A DNA stretch of 64,000 nt. It comes from Oscillospiraceae bacterium. GTDB taxonomy: Bacteria > Bacillota > Clostridia > Oscillospirales > CAG-272. The notes under the pieces were generated by a model. That model made no database searches, had not been told where the DNA came from, and was given only the letters and a program-made list of their open reading frames with translations. The stretch lies in the NCBI GenBank assembly GCA_015063305.1, contig SVUJ01000001.1:24262-88261 (forward strand). Reading direction: 5' to 3'. The position numbers and the translations under genes are program-made. Positions 50,074 to 58,716 of this stretch are shown piece after piece (the first letter of the stretch is position 1; each line of letters opens with the position of its first letter).

Positions 50074-50721
50074 ATGAAATATAATGAACAGGAATTGAAG
50101 GCGCTCGTTGATAAGGTCATCGAGGCGGTCAAGTCGGGTAACGCCGAGGGCGATATCCCCGTTGGTATATCCAACCGTCATATCCACCTCTCGCGCGAGG
50201 ACGTTGAGACCCTCTTTGGAAAGGGCTATCAGCTCACAAAGCTCAAGGACCTTTCTCAGCCCGGTCAGTATGCTTGTAAAGAGGTGCTGACTATAGTCGG
50301 ACCCTCTATGAGAGCTATCGAGGGCGTGAGAGTTCTCGGCCCTGAGAGAAAGCGCTCACAGGTAGAGATATCCCGTACCGACAGCTTTACCCTCAAGGTA
50401 AAGCCGCCCGTAAGAGAGTCGGGTGACATCGCAGGCTCAGCGCCCGTAACGATAATCGGCCCGAAGGGAATTGTAACTCTTAGCGAGGGCTGTATAATCG
50501 CTAACAGACATATACATATGAGCGAGGACGAGGGCAGAGCATTCGGCGTGCGCGACGGCGAGTACGTTGACGTGCAGATGAACGGAGAGAGAAGAAGTAT
50601 GTTCTATGACGTTCAGATCCGCGTACATAAAGACTTCAGACTTGAAATGCACATAGATACCGATGACGCAAACGCCGCAGGCGTTGGCAACGGGTTCAAA
50701 GGTAAGCTTATAAAGAGATAA
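50074..50721 (+). CDS. pduL: Phosphotransacylase PduL-like with N-terminal encapsulation-like helix
   Basis: VGISNRHIHLSREDVETLFGKGYQLTKLKDLSQPGQYACKE; ANRHIHMSEDEG. Confidence 0.95.
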   Translation: MKYNEQELKALVDKVIEAVKSGNAEGDIPVGISNRHIHLSREDVETLFGKGYQLTKLKDLSQPGQYACKEVLTIVGPSMRAIEGVRVLGPERKRSQVEISRTDSFTLKVKPPVRESGDIAGSAPVTIIGPKGIVTLSEGCIIANRHIHMSEDEGRAFGVRDGEYVDVQMNGERRSMFYDVQIRVHKDFRLEMHIDTDDANAAGVGNGFKGKLIKR

Positions 50722-50735
50722 TTGGATAGATAATA

Positions 50736-50800
50736 AGGGAGAACCTTTTGAGGAAAGGTTCTCCCTTTAACCCTCTCCAAACCTTTTTACACGTTGGGTC
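50736..50800 (+). terminator. Gene-end hairpin repeat (family C) at the end of the BMC operon
   Basis: aagggagaacctttTGAGGaaaggttctcccttt after pduL stop. Confidence 0.7.
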
Positions 50801-51140
50801 AGGTTAAATCGATAGTACGCTATTTTGTTCTCCTAACAGAGAACAAAGGGTTATAAGCAAAAATTCGCGTGCGAAGCTGAGGGCTTTAGCTTAAGGTGAC
50901 GCTCGCATCGGCACTTCGCACTAAAAATTTAATTTGAATTTCACCATCGGGTTGGAACAAGCAAAAAAGTTAAACTACCCCGAAGCTTGGCTGTCGGCAC
51001 TGCCGACTGCTATTCGTGCCACGCTCTCGCTACCACTCATTAACGCAGCATACTAACGGTAAAGCAAAATTAAATCTAAAAACAAACCGTTATATTATTT
51101 CTTATGGGGACAGTTGAGCTATAAGTTAAAATAAAAATAA

Positions 51141-51180
51141 TAACAGCCCGAGGAGTTGCGTATTTGCTCCTCGGGCGTTA
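51141..51180 (+). terminator. Strong orphan hairpin
   Basis: taacagcccgaggag...ctcctcgggcgtta; 10-bp perfect GC-rich stem plus taac/gtta extension, followed by tgttt. Confidence 0.55.
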
Positions 51181-51317
51181 TGTTTAGATAAATAAAATTG
51201 GTTCTTTTTTTAATTTAAGCAATATCACCACTATTCGCTTTTATATAAACCCATAAAGCAAATTTTTTCGGGGACGGTGGGGAGATCCAAGGGGGAAAGC
51301 CTTGGCACGATTCTTTC

Positions 51318-51349
51318 GCCTATTTCTTGTCGTGTAACAAGAAATAGGC
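51318..51349. repeat. 13-bp perfect inverted repeat
   Basis: gcctatttcttgt-cgtgta-acaagaaataggc. Confidence 0.8.
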
Positions 51350-51394
51350 ATCACAAACATTACAATCTAAATCTCATCACTATAGCTAAAAATG

Positions 51395-51462
51395 CTTTAA
51401 AAAGGTTTGGAGAGGGTCAAGGGAGAACCTTTCCTCAAAAGGTTCTCCCTTGATATCTCTCA
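51395..51462 (-). terminator. Gene-end hairpin repeat (family C), minus-strand orientation
   Basis: aagggagaacctttcctcaaaaggttctccctt at rubrerythrin 3' end. Confidence 0.65.
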
Positions 51463-51466
51463 TAAA

Positions 51467-52024
51467 CTATTTCTTCTTAAAATACCCCTGAGGATATGAG
51501 CAGGTGGGGCAGATCTTGGGCGGTTCTTTGGCTGTAACCACGTAGCCGCAATTAAGGCAGATCCATTTTGTCTGCGTACTATCCGAGGTAAAGACCTTTC
51601 CGTCTCTCACGCTATTGAGGTAGCTTACAAATCTCTCCTCGTGGTTCTTTTCGATAGATGCCACGCGCTCGAAGAGCTTGGCGATATCCTCAAATCCTTC
51701 CTCTCTTGCCTCGTTTGCGAACTGGGCGTACATCGTTTCCCACTCAAAATGCTCACCGCCTGCGGCTGTGTTCAGGTTGTTTTCTGTTGACGACCATCCG
51801 CCGAGGCATTTGAACCATATTTCGGCGTGTTCCTTTTCGTTTGCCGCGGTTTCGTTGAATATCTGCGATATCTCAACGAAGCCGTCATTTTTTGCTCTTT
51901 CCTCGAACCATTTGTATCTCAGATACGCCTGCGATTCGCCCGAAAGCGCGGTGTGAAGATTTGTTTCTGTTTTCGTGCCTTTGAGCTTTTCAAGCTCAAC
52001 TCCTCCGTTTACGTATGCTGCCAT
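51467..52024 (-). CDS. rbr: Rubrerythrin
   Basis: Ferritin-like GESQAYLRYKWFEERA and EKEHAEIW; C-terminal rubredoxin-like WICLNCGYVVTAKEPPKICPTCSYPQGYF. Confidence 0.95.
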   Translation of the reverse strand: MAAYVNGGVELEKLKGTKTETNLHTALSGESQAYLRYKWFEERAKNDGFVEISQIFNETAANEKEHAEIWFKCLGGWSSTENNLNTAAGGEHFEWETMYAQFANEAREEGFEDIAKLFERVASIEKNHEERFVSYLNSVRDGKVFTSDSTQTKWICLNCGYVVTAKEPPKICPTCSYPQGYFKKK

Positions 52025-52075
52025 AATATACCTCCTTCAAAATTATAGGTATATTTTTGACAGTTGTGGTTTGAT

Positions 52076-52654
52076 TTATTCTTTATTTCTGAAATCGTTT
52101 TCGGTTATCGAGCAAGTGCCTATAGTTCGGTATTTTCCCTTAACGAACATAGAATCTCGCGCAAACCCCTCAAAGGTCATGCCCAGCTTCTCCATGACCT
52201 TGCGCGAGGCATCGTTGCCCTGCATAAATCTTGCCTCTATGCGGTGAAGCCCGAGCGTATCGAAGCCGAAGCGCATCACCTCTTTTGCCGCCTCGACGGC
52301 GATCCCTTGCCTGTGGTATGCGGGGTTCAGAACGTAGCCTATCTGCGCCGAGTTGTTTACTGTATCTATACTCGCAAATCCGCAAGTTCCTATCATTTTT
52401 CCGCTTTCGCTCTCTATCACCGCCCAATCGTAGAAATCCCCCACGGCATATCTGTTCTCAACGTATTTGAGATACTCCCACGTATAGGACAGGGAGGTAT
52501 GTGGCGACCAGAGCAGAAACTCGGTGACTGAGGGGTCGGCGGCGTATTCGTGCATATCCTGAGAGTCGGTACGTCTCAGAGCTCGGAGCGTAAGTCTTTC
52601 GGTTTTGAGCGTTGGAATGTCTGAAAATATCTTTATAAGCTTCTCGCGTTGCAT
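52076..52654 (-). CDS. GNAT acetyltransferase (RimJ/RimL-like)
   Basis: TLKTERLTLRALRRTDSQDMHEYA, IGYVLNPAYHRQGIAVEAAKEVMRFGFDTLGLHRIEARF. Confidence 0.92.
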   Translation of the reverse strand: MQREKLIKIFSDIPTLKTERLTLRALRRTDSQDMHEYAADPSVTEFLLWSPHTSLSYTWEYLKYVENRYAVGDFYDWAVIESESGKMIGTCGFASIDTVNNSAQIGYVLNPAYHRQGIAVEAAKEVMRFGFDTLGLHRIEARFMQGNDASRKVMEKLGMTFEGFARDSMFVKGKYRTIGTCSITENDFRNKE

Positions 52655-52814
52655 ATTTTGCGCCTTTCTTGTGTGATCTTATACATTATAAACCCTCAAA
52701 AAATTGATTGCAACAGTTTTATAAATAAAAATAAAGAAAATTATTTATTTTTGTTAAGTTGTGTGTTATAATTGAAAATGAGAAGATGTAAGAGCTTCGG
52801 AAGGGGGATAGGCG

Positions 52815-53189
52815 ATGGATCACAGCAAAAAAGATATTTTGCGAACGACCCTCGTTCCCATTTTGTTGGGCGATACTCCGAGGGCGCACCTGCTTGCGGC
52901 AAGGATATATCTGCGCTCGGGGATATCCTCTTACGTCTGTGGCGAAAAACGCCGCTTTGCCGACCTCATAGACCCCTTTTCAAGCTTTTATCAGATAAGC
53001 TCGGATGAGGGCGTGGCGCTTTTGGTGTTGGGAAAGCTTTTTCCGAACAGCGATTATATTCCTATCCTTGTCCCCTGTAATGGATATTACGAGAGATTTG
53101 TGAAGGAAAACCGCGAATTTTTGGAGTCAAGATATATTATTTCAGACAGGCGGGAGCTTTTTAGCAGAAAGCCGATGTCGGAGTTTTAA
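52815..53189 (+). CDS. Conserved-looking hypothetical protein in operon with racemase and murE
   Basis: 124 aa ORF ending 11 nt before the racemase start. Confidence 0.65.
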   Translation: MDHSKKDILRTTLVPILLGDTPRAHLLAARIYLRSGISSYVCGEKRRFADLIDPFSSFYQISSDEGVALLVLGKLFPNSDYIPILVPCNGYYERFVKENREFLESRYIISDRRELFSRKPMSEF

Positions 53190-53200
53190 GGAGAACGGTA

Positions 53201-53947
53201 ATGAAGGAGAAAAAGACCCTTGGCGTTCTCGGTGGGCTTGGACCGATGTCCAGCGTGTATTTCTATGAAATGATAACCGCGCACACAGCCGCCGTGAGTG
53301 ATCAGGAGCATTTGAATATTTTGATATCCTCGCGCGCCGAGATCCCCGACAGGACTGATTTTATTCTCGGCCGCTCGAAGAATGACCCGTTGCCGCTTAT
53401 GCAGACCGAGGCGCAAAGACTTGCGGACGCGGGGGCGGATATTATAACTATCCCCTGCAACACGGCGCACTATTTTTACCGCGGGATAGCGAAGAGCTGC
53501 TCTGTACCGATACTCAATATCATTGAGGAAACGGCAGAGCTTTGCCGATATCTTGGGCTTTCGAAGGTTGGAGTACTTGCAACCGAGGGCACGATAGCCT
53601 CGGGCGCATACCGCACGGCGCTCGGGAGCGTTGGGGTTGAATACGCCACCTGCTCCGAGGAAGACCAGAGGACGGTGACCGATATAATCTACGCCCAGAT
53701 AAAGCAGGGCAAAGAGCCCGACCTCAACAGATTTTTGGGGGTTGCCGACACGCTGACGGCGCACGGCTGTGAGCGCATAATTCTGGGGTGTACTGAGCTG
53801 TCCTTGCTGAAAAGGAACTATAGGCTCGGCGGACGCTTTATAGACCCGCTTGAGGTACTATCCATCAGAGCTATATGCGAGTGCGGCGGAGTGCCGAAGG
53901 ATTTTGATGATGAGCTTATGAAATTCTCTGTGAGAAAGGAAGTATAA
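53201..53947 (+). CDS. Aspartate/glutamate racemase family
   Basis: GVLGGLGPMSSVYFYE, IPCNTAHYFY, GCTELSLL catalytic Cys motifs. Confidence 0.92.
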   Translation: MKEKKTLGVLGGLGPMSSVYFYEMITAHTAAVSDQEHLNILISSRAEIPDRTDFILGRSKNDPLPLMQTEAQRLADAGADIITIPCNTAHYFYRGIAKSCSVPILNIIEETAELCRYLGLSKVGVLATEGTIASGAYRTALGSVGVEYATCSEEDQRTVTDIIYAQIKQGKEPDLNRFLGVADTLTAHGCERIILGCTELSLLKRNYRLGGRFIDPLEVLSIRAICECGGVPKDFDDELMKFSVRKEV

Positions 53948-53951
53948 ATAT

Positions 53952-55448
53952 ATGTTACTGAGCCAGCTTTTAAGCAGAATAGAGTATACCGAGATAATAA
54001 ATCCGAAGGAGCAGAATATAAGCACTACCGATATAGCCGCGCTTTGCTGCGATTCGAGAAAGGCGTATAACGGCTCGCTCTTCGTTTGTATTGCGGGTGC
54101 GCTTGTTGACGGTCACGAGTATGCGCTCTCGGCGTATAACAAGATGTGCCGCGTATTCGTTGCCGAGCATCCGATAGAAAATCTGCCCGACGATGCCGTT
54201 GTGGTCATAACGCCCGACACAAGAGTGGCGCTCGCGCTGCTCTCCGACGAGTTCTTCGGTCACCCCTCAAGGGAGATGAAGATAATAGGGATAACGGGCA
54301 CGAAGGGAAAGACCACCTCGTCCTTGCTCATATATAATATGCTCAACGCCAACGGCATACCCACAGGCTACATAGGCTCGAACGGAGTGTCCTTTGACGA
54401 CTACCATTTCAACACGGTAAACACTACGCCCGAGAGCTACGACCTGCATTATTATATGCGCCGAATGCTTGACATAGGCATAAATACGCTTGTTATGGAG
54501 GTGTCCTCTCAGGCGCTCAAATTCAACCGAGTTCACGGTATAGATTTTGATATCACCGTCTTCACAAACCTTTACCCCGACCATATCGGCGCGTTCGAGC
54601 ATCCCGATTACGACGATTATAAGAATGCAAAGCACTCACTCTTTACAAGTTATAATTCAAAGGCGATGATATACAACGCCGACGATGCGGCGCACACCGA
54701 GATGCTTGCGGGAACTACCTGCAAGAGCGTTGGCGTGGCAATCGATAACACCGCGGCTGAATACAGAGCGTCAAGGATCGCGTTCTTCCGCTCACCCGGT
54801 AACATAGGCGTCAGCTTTGACTGCTGGGGAGAGAATAAGAAGTATTCGGTGTCGCTCTCCTTCCCTGGCGAGTTCAGCGTTTATAACGCGATGACGGCTA
54901 TCGCCGTCTGCCGCGAGATGGGAATATCCTTTGACAGTATCGTAAAGACGATGCAGAAGATCCGCATCAAGGGTCGCTTTGAAACTATCGAGCTGCCCAA
55001 CGGAGCTACCGCGGTTATAGATTACGCGCATAACGGAGTGAGCCTTAAGGCGGCGCTCTCGGCACTCAGGGTCTATAATCCGAACAGGCTTGTCTGCCTT
55101 TTCGGCTCGATAGGCGGAAGAACGAAAATGCGCCGCGCCGAGCTTGGTCTTGTGGCGTCGCGCGATGCAGATTTCTGTATCATAACCTCGGACAACCCCG
55201 ATAACGAGCCGCCCTCGGCGATAATCGGCGAGATAGCGTCCTATTTCACGGTTGGCTCAGCGCCCTATATCGCGATAGCCGACAGAAAGAAGGCGATACT
55301 CTATGCGCTCGAAAATTCCTCGGCGGGGGATATAATCCTGCTCGCGGGTAAGGGACACGAGACATATCAGCTTATCAACGGCCTTCGCGAATATTTCAGC
55401 GAAGCCGAAATAATAAAAGATTTCTGCGCGCAAAAGTCAGAGGCGTAG
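53952..55448 (+). CDS. murE: UDP-MurNAc-tripeptide synthetase (MurE)
   Basis: GITGTKGKTTSSLLIYNML, NTTPESYDLHYYMRRM, DYAHNGVSL, SDNPDNEPPSAI. Confidence 0.93.
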   Translation: MLLSQLLSRIEYTEIINPKEQNISTTDIAALCCDSRKAYNGSLFVCIAGALVDGHEYALSAYNKMCRVFVAEHPIENLPDDAVVVITPDTRVALALLSDEFFGHPSREMKIIGITGTKGKTTSSLLIYNMLNANGIPTGYIGSNGVSFDDYHFNTVNTTPESYDLHYYMRRMLDIGINTLVMEVSSQALKFNRVHGIDFDITVFTNLYPDHIGAFEHPDYDDYKNAKHSLFTSYNSKAMIYNADDAAHTEMLAGTTCKSVGVAIDNTAAEYRASRIAFFRSPGNIGVSFDCWGENKKYSVSLSFPGEFSVYNAMTAIAVCREMGISFDSIVKTMQKIRIKGRFETIELPNGATAVIDYAHNGVSLKAALSALRVYNPNRLVCLFGSIGGRTKMRRAELGLVASRDADFCIITSDNPDNEPPSAIIGEIASYFTVGSAPYIAIADRKKAILYALENSSAGDIILLAGKGHETYQLINGLREYFSEAEIIKDFCAQKSEA

Positions 55449-55451
55449 AGT

Positions 55452-55515
55452 ATAAAGGGGACACCTTTTAAGGAAAGGTGTCCCCTTAAACCCCTTCCAA
55501 ACCTTTTTACACTAT
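55452..55515 (+). terminator. Gene-end hairpin repeat (family C)
   Basis: aggggacacctttTAAGGaaaggtgtcccctt after murE stop. Confidence 0.7.
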
Positions 55516-55759
55516 TTTCACCATAGGGTTGGAGTAAGCGAAAAAGGTGAATTACCCCGAAGATTGGCTGTCGGCACTGCCGACCCCATCAAAAACTTTC
55601 AAACTATTTTTAGCTACAGACGGATTGTCTTGCTAAATGGTGCGGTAGGGAAGATCCCCCTACAAAGAAAATATAATCATACGCCGTAGGGGAGGGGTTT
55701 CCCCTCCCGCAATATAAACAAAACATAAAACAGAAAACAAAACGTCATGTCACCCAAAG

Positions 55760-55870
55760 CCTCGCCCTTTGGGAGAGGTGGCACGACGAAGGAGTGACGG
55801 AGAGGGTAAATATTTTCAAATACCCTCTCAGTCGCCAAGGCGACAGCTCTCCCAATGGGAGAGCCTATGA
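55760..55870 (+). repeat. Interspersed paired-hairpin repeat (family A)
   Basis: gcctcgccctttgggagaggtggcacgacgaaggagtgacggagaggg...ccctctcagtcgccaaggcgacagctctcccaatgggagagcc. Confidence 0.85.
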
Positions 55871-56036
55871 TAAACAAAACTCCACCATCGGGTGGGGTTG
55901 ATAAATTAAGGGGAACATCTCCGATCTATTACCGCGGGTTTTACTCGCCGTTGTAAAGAATAAATAAAACCCCTTGATTTGTTGCAAAAAAAGTAATATA
56001 ATAATTATGATTAGTTTTTTAGAGAGGAAAATACAT

Positions 56037-56525
56037 ATGGAAAGAGTATCTAAGCATAACTATTACCTCGATATCGCTCAGACGGTCGCTGAGCGCAGCA
56101 CCTGCCTTAGAAAAATGTTCGGCGCGATAATCGTCAAGGACGACGTTATCGTGTCCACGGGCTACAACGGTGCGCCCAGAGGGCGCAAAAACTGCTCTGA
56201 CATACAGTACTGTATGAGGGACAAGCTCGGTATCCCCAGAGGAGAGAGATACGAGCTCTGCCGCTCGGTACACGCCGAGGCTAACGCTATAATCGCGGCG
56301 GCAAGAGAGAGAATGCTTGGCGCTACCCTTTATATGGTCTGCGTTGACCCCAAGGACCGCGCTATCGTTGCGGGCACTTCAAGCTGTATGATGTGCAAGC
56401 GTCAGATAATAAACGCGGGTATTGAGCAGGTCATCGTAAGAGATACGGCCGAGGAATATAGAATCATAAAGGTGTCCGACTGGATAGAGGACGACGACTC
56501 GCTCAGCGGAATTTTCGGATATTAA
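56037..56525 (+). CDS. comEB: dCMP deaminase family (ComEB-like)
   Basis: HAEANAIIAAARE, SSCMMCKRQIINAGI. Confidence 0.92.
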   Translation: MERVSKHNYYLDIAQTVAERSTCLRKMFGAIIVKDDVIVSTGYNGAPRGRKNCSDIQYCMRDKLGIPRGERYELCRSVHAEANAIIAAARERMLGATLYMVCVDPKDRAIVAGTSSCMMCKRQIINAGIEQVIVRDTAEEYRIIKVSDWIEDDDSLSGIFGY

Positions 56526-56526
56526 G

Positions 56527-56973
56527 ATGAACGCTGTGACGATATCCCGCTTTTCCGAGGAGCATATAGACGAGGTCGCGCGGATAGAGCGCGACACATT
56601 TGCTGAGCCCTGGTCGAGCGAAAGCCTTAGACTGCTTTGCACAGAGGATTACCCTTCCTTCGTTATGTGTGAGGGGGGCAAGGTCTTGGGGTATGTCAGC
56701 GCGGCTCGCTCACTTGACGAGCTACAGATAATAAACGTGGCGGTGCGCCCCGAGCACAGGGGCAAGGGATACGCCAAGGCGCTCCTTGAGTGGGTGGAGA
56801 GATTTTGTGCTGAGAACGGTCTGGTCTCGATATCGCTTGAGGTGAGGGAGTCTAACGCGGCGGCGATAGGGCTTTACGGCGGTTGCAGATATGAGGTCTG
56901 CGGAAGGCGAAAGGGATTTTACCGTTTGCCGCGCGAGGACGCGCTTGTGATGATAAAGAATTTGGACAGATAA
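56527..56973 (+). CDS. rimI: Ribosomal protein S18-alanine N-acetyltransferase RimI
   Basis: IINVAVRPEHRGKGYAKALLEWVERF, SLEVRESNAAAIGLY; adjacent to tsaD. Confidence 0.9.
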   Translation: MNAVTISRFSEEHIDEVARIERDTFAEPWSSESLRLLCTEDYPSFVMCEGGKVLGYVSAARSLDELQIINVAVRPEHRGKGYAKALLEWVERFCAENGLVSISLEVRESNAAAIGLYGGCRYEVCGRRKGFYRLPREDALVMIKNLDR

Positions 56974-56998
56974 AATCAAAAGGAAATTTGGTATAAAG

Positions 56999-58009
56999 AT
57001 GTTGATATTGGGACTTGAAAGCTCGTGTGACGAAACCTCTGCCGCAGTCGTGCGAATGGGCGAGGGCAAGCGCGAGATACTTTCAAACATAGTTGCTTCA
57101 CAAATAGATATACACAGGCTTTACGGCGGAGTTGTGCCCGAGATAGCCAGCCGAGCTCATATCGAGGCTATATCGCGCATTACATACCGCGCGCTTGACG
57201 AGGCGGGGGTAACGCTCACAGATATCGGTGCGATAGCCGTCACCTCGCACCCCGGACTTATCGGGGCGCTGATAGTTGGGGTGAATTTTGCCAAGTCGCT
57301 CGCCTTTGCGAGGGGCATACCGTTGGTCGAGGTCAATCACGTAAAGGCGCACGTTGCGGCGGCGTATCTTGAATACCCCTCGCTCGAGCCGCCCTTTACG
57401 GCGATAGTTGTGTCGGGCGGACACACCTCGATATACGAGGTCAATTCCTACACCGACTTTTCGGTCATCGGAGAGACCCGCGACGATGCGGCGGGAGAAG
57501 CCTTTGACAAGGTGGCGAGAGTGCTTGGTATGCCTTATCCCGGCGGCGCGGAGTTTAACAGAGCGGCTAAGGGCGGCGATCCGTCTGCGGTAGAGCTCCC
57601 TTCTCCCGCGCTTCACGGCGACAATCTCGATTTCTCGTTCAGCGGCATCAAGACGGCGGCGCTCAACTATATAAATTCGCTCAGACAAAAGGGAGAAGAG
57701 CCCGATGTGAACAACCTGTGCGCGTCGTATACGAATACCATTGTAAAGGCGATAGTAAAGAAGTGCGCGGGCGCACTTGATAAGTCGGACACTCGCCGAC
57801 TCGTGCTTGCGGGCGGTGTTGCGGCAAATTCCTATATCCGAGAAGGGCTCTCGGAGTTATGTAAAAAAAGAGGGGCGGAATTTTTCGTTCCAAGCATCTC
57901 GCTTTGCGGCGACAACGCCGCGATGGTGGCTGCCGCGGGATATTTTGAATATCTTGACGGCGCTTTTGCCGACACCTCGCTCAACGCGTCGGCAAACGAT
58001 AATATTTGA
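56999..58009 (+). CDS. tsaD: tRNA t6A threonylcarbamoyltransferase TsaD
   Basis: ILGLESSCDETSAAVV, VNHVKAHVAAAYLE, SGGHTSIYEV, GGVAANSYIRE. Confidence 0.97.
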   Translation: MLILGLESSCDETSAAVVRMGEGKREILSNIVASQIDIHRLYGGVVPEIASRAHIEAISRITYRALDEAGVTLTDIGAIAVTSHPGLIGALIVGVNFAKSLAFARGIPLVEVNHVKAHVAAAYLEYPSLEPPFTAIVVSGGHTSIYEVNSYTDFSVIGETRDDAAGEAFDKVARVLGMPYPGGAEFNRAAKGGDPSAVELPSPALHGDNLDFSFSGIKTAALNYINSLRQKGEEPDVNNLCASYTNTIVKAIVKKCAGALDKSDTRRLVLAGGVAANSYIREGLSELCKKRGAEFFVPSISLCGDNAAMVAAAGYFEYLDGAFADTSLNASANDNI

Positions 58010-58023
58010 AGTAAGGAAAGAAT

Positions 58024-58716
58024 ATGAAGACAGAAAAGAAGAATAACAAGGCAAAGACGGCGCATACTGAGGTATCTCCTGCGGTCATAAAGCGTTTGCC
58101 GAGATATTTCAGATACCTGCGCGAGATAATCAGAATGGGAAAGACGCGAGTGAGCTCTGCCGAGCTTTCAAAAATGATGAACGTTACCGCATCCCAGATA
58201 CGTCAGGACCTCAACTGCTTCGGCGGCTTTGGTCAGCAGGGCTACGGATATAACGTCAATTATCTTTATACCAATATCTGTGAGATACTCGGCGTTGGCT
58301 GCGGCTTCCGCGCGGCGCTTATCGGCGCGGGAAATCTGGGCAAGGCGCTCGTTCGCAGTCCTATGTTTGAGAAGCGGGGCGTTGACGTGGTGGCTATGTT
58401 TGACGTATCGAGCGACCTTGTTGGAAAAAAGATAGAGAATATAAAGGTCTTCCATATCGACGATATCGAGCGCATATTTGAAGAGTATGGGGTGGATATT
58501 GCCATTCTGACCCTTCCCAAGGAGTACGCGGTAGAGGTTGCCGAAAGGCTTGAGAATACGGGCGTGAGCGGTATCTGGAACTTCACGGGTAAGGAGCTGG
58601 CGCTCAAGAACGCGGATATCGCGGTCGAAAACGTACATATCGGCGACTCCCTTATGACCCTTTGCTATGAGATAGCAAAAAGAAAAAATGAAAATGGGGA
58701 CAGCTCCGCAAAATGA
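58024..58716 (+). CDS. rex: Redox-sensing transcriptional repressor Rex
   Basis: RLPRYFRYLREI, SAELSKMMNVTASQIRQDLNCFGGFGQQGYGYNV, GAGNLGKAL. Confidence 0.96.
   Translation: MKTEKKNNKAKTAHTEVSPAVIKRLPRYFRYLREIIRMGKTRVSSAELSKMMNVTASQIRQDLNCFGGFGQQGYGYNVNYLYTNICEILGVGCGFRAALIGAGNLGKALVRSPMFEKRGVDVVAMFDVSSDLVGKKIENIKVFHIDDIERIFEEYGVDIAILTLPKEYAVEVAERLENTGVSGIWNFTGKELALKNADIAVENVHIGDSLMTLCYEIAKRKNENGDSSAK

Noticed and set aside
35833-50721. Classical B12-dependent pdu operon
   Set aside because: No pduCDE, reactivase or adenosyltransferase genes; the catalytic enzyme is a glycyl radical enzyme with Cys437/Gly816 motifs.
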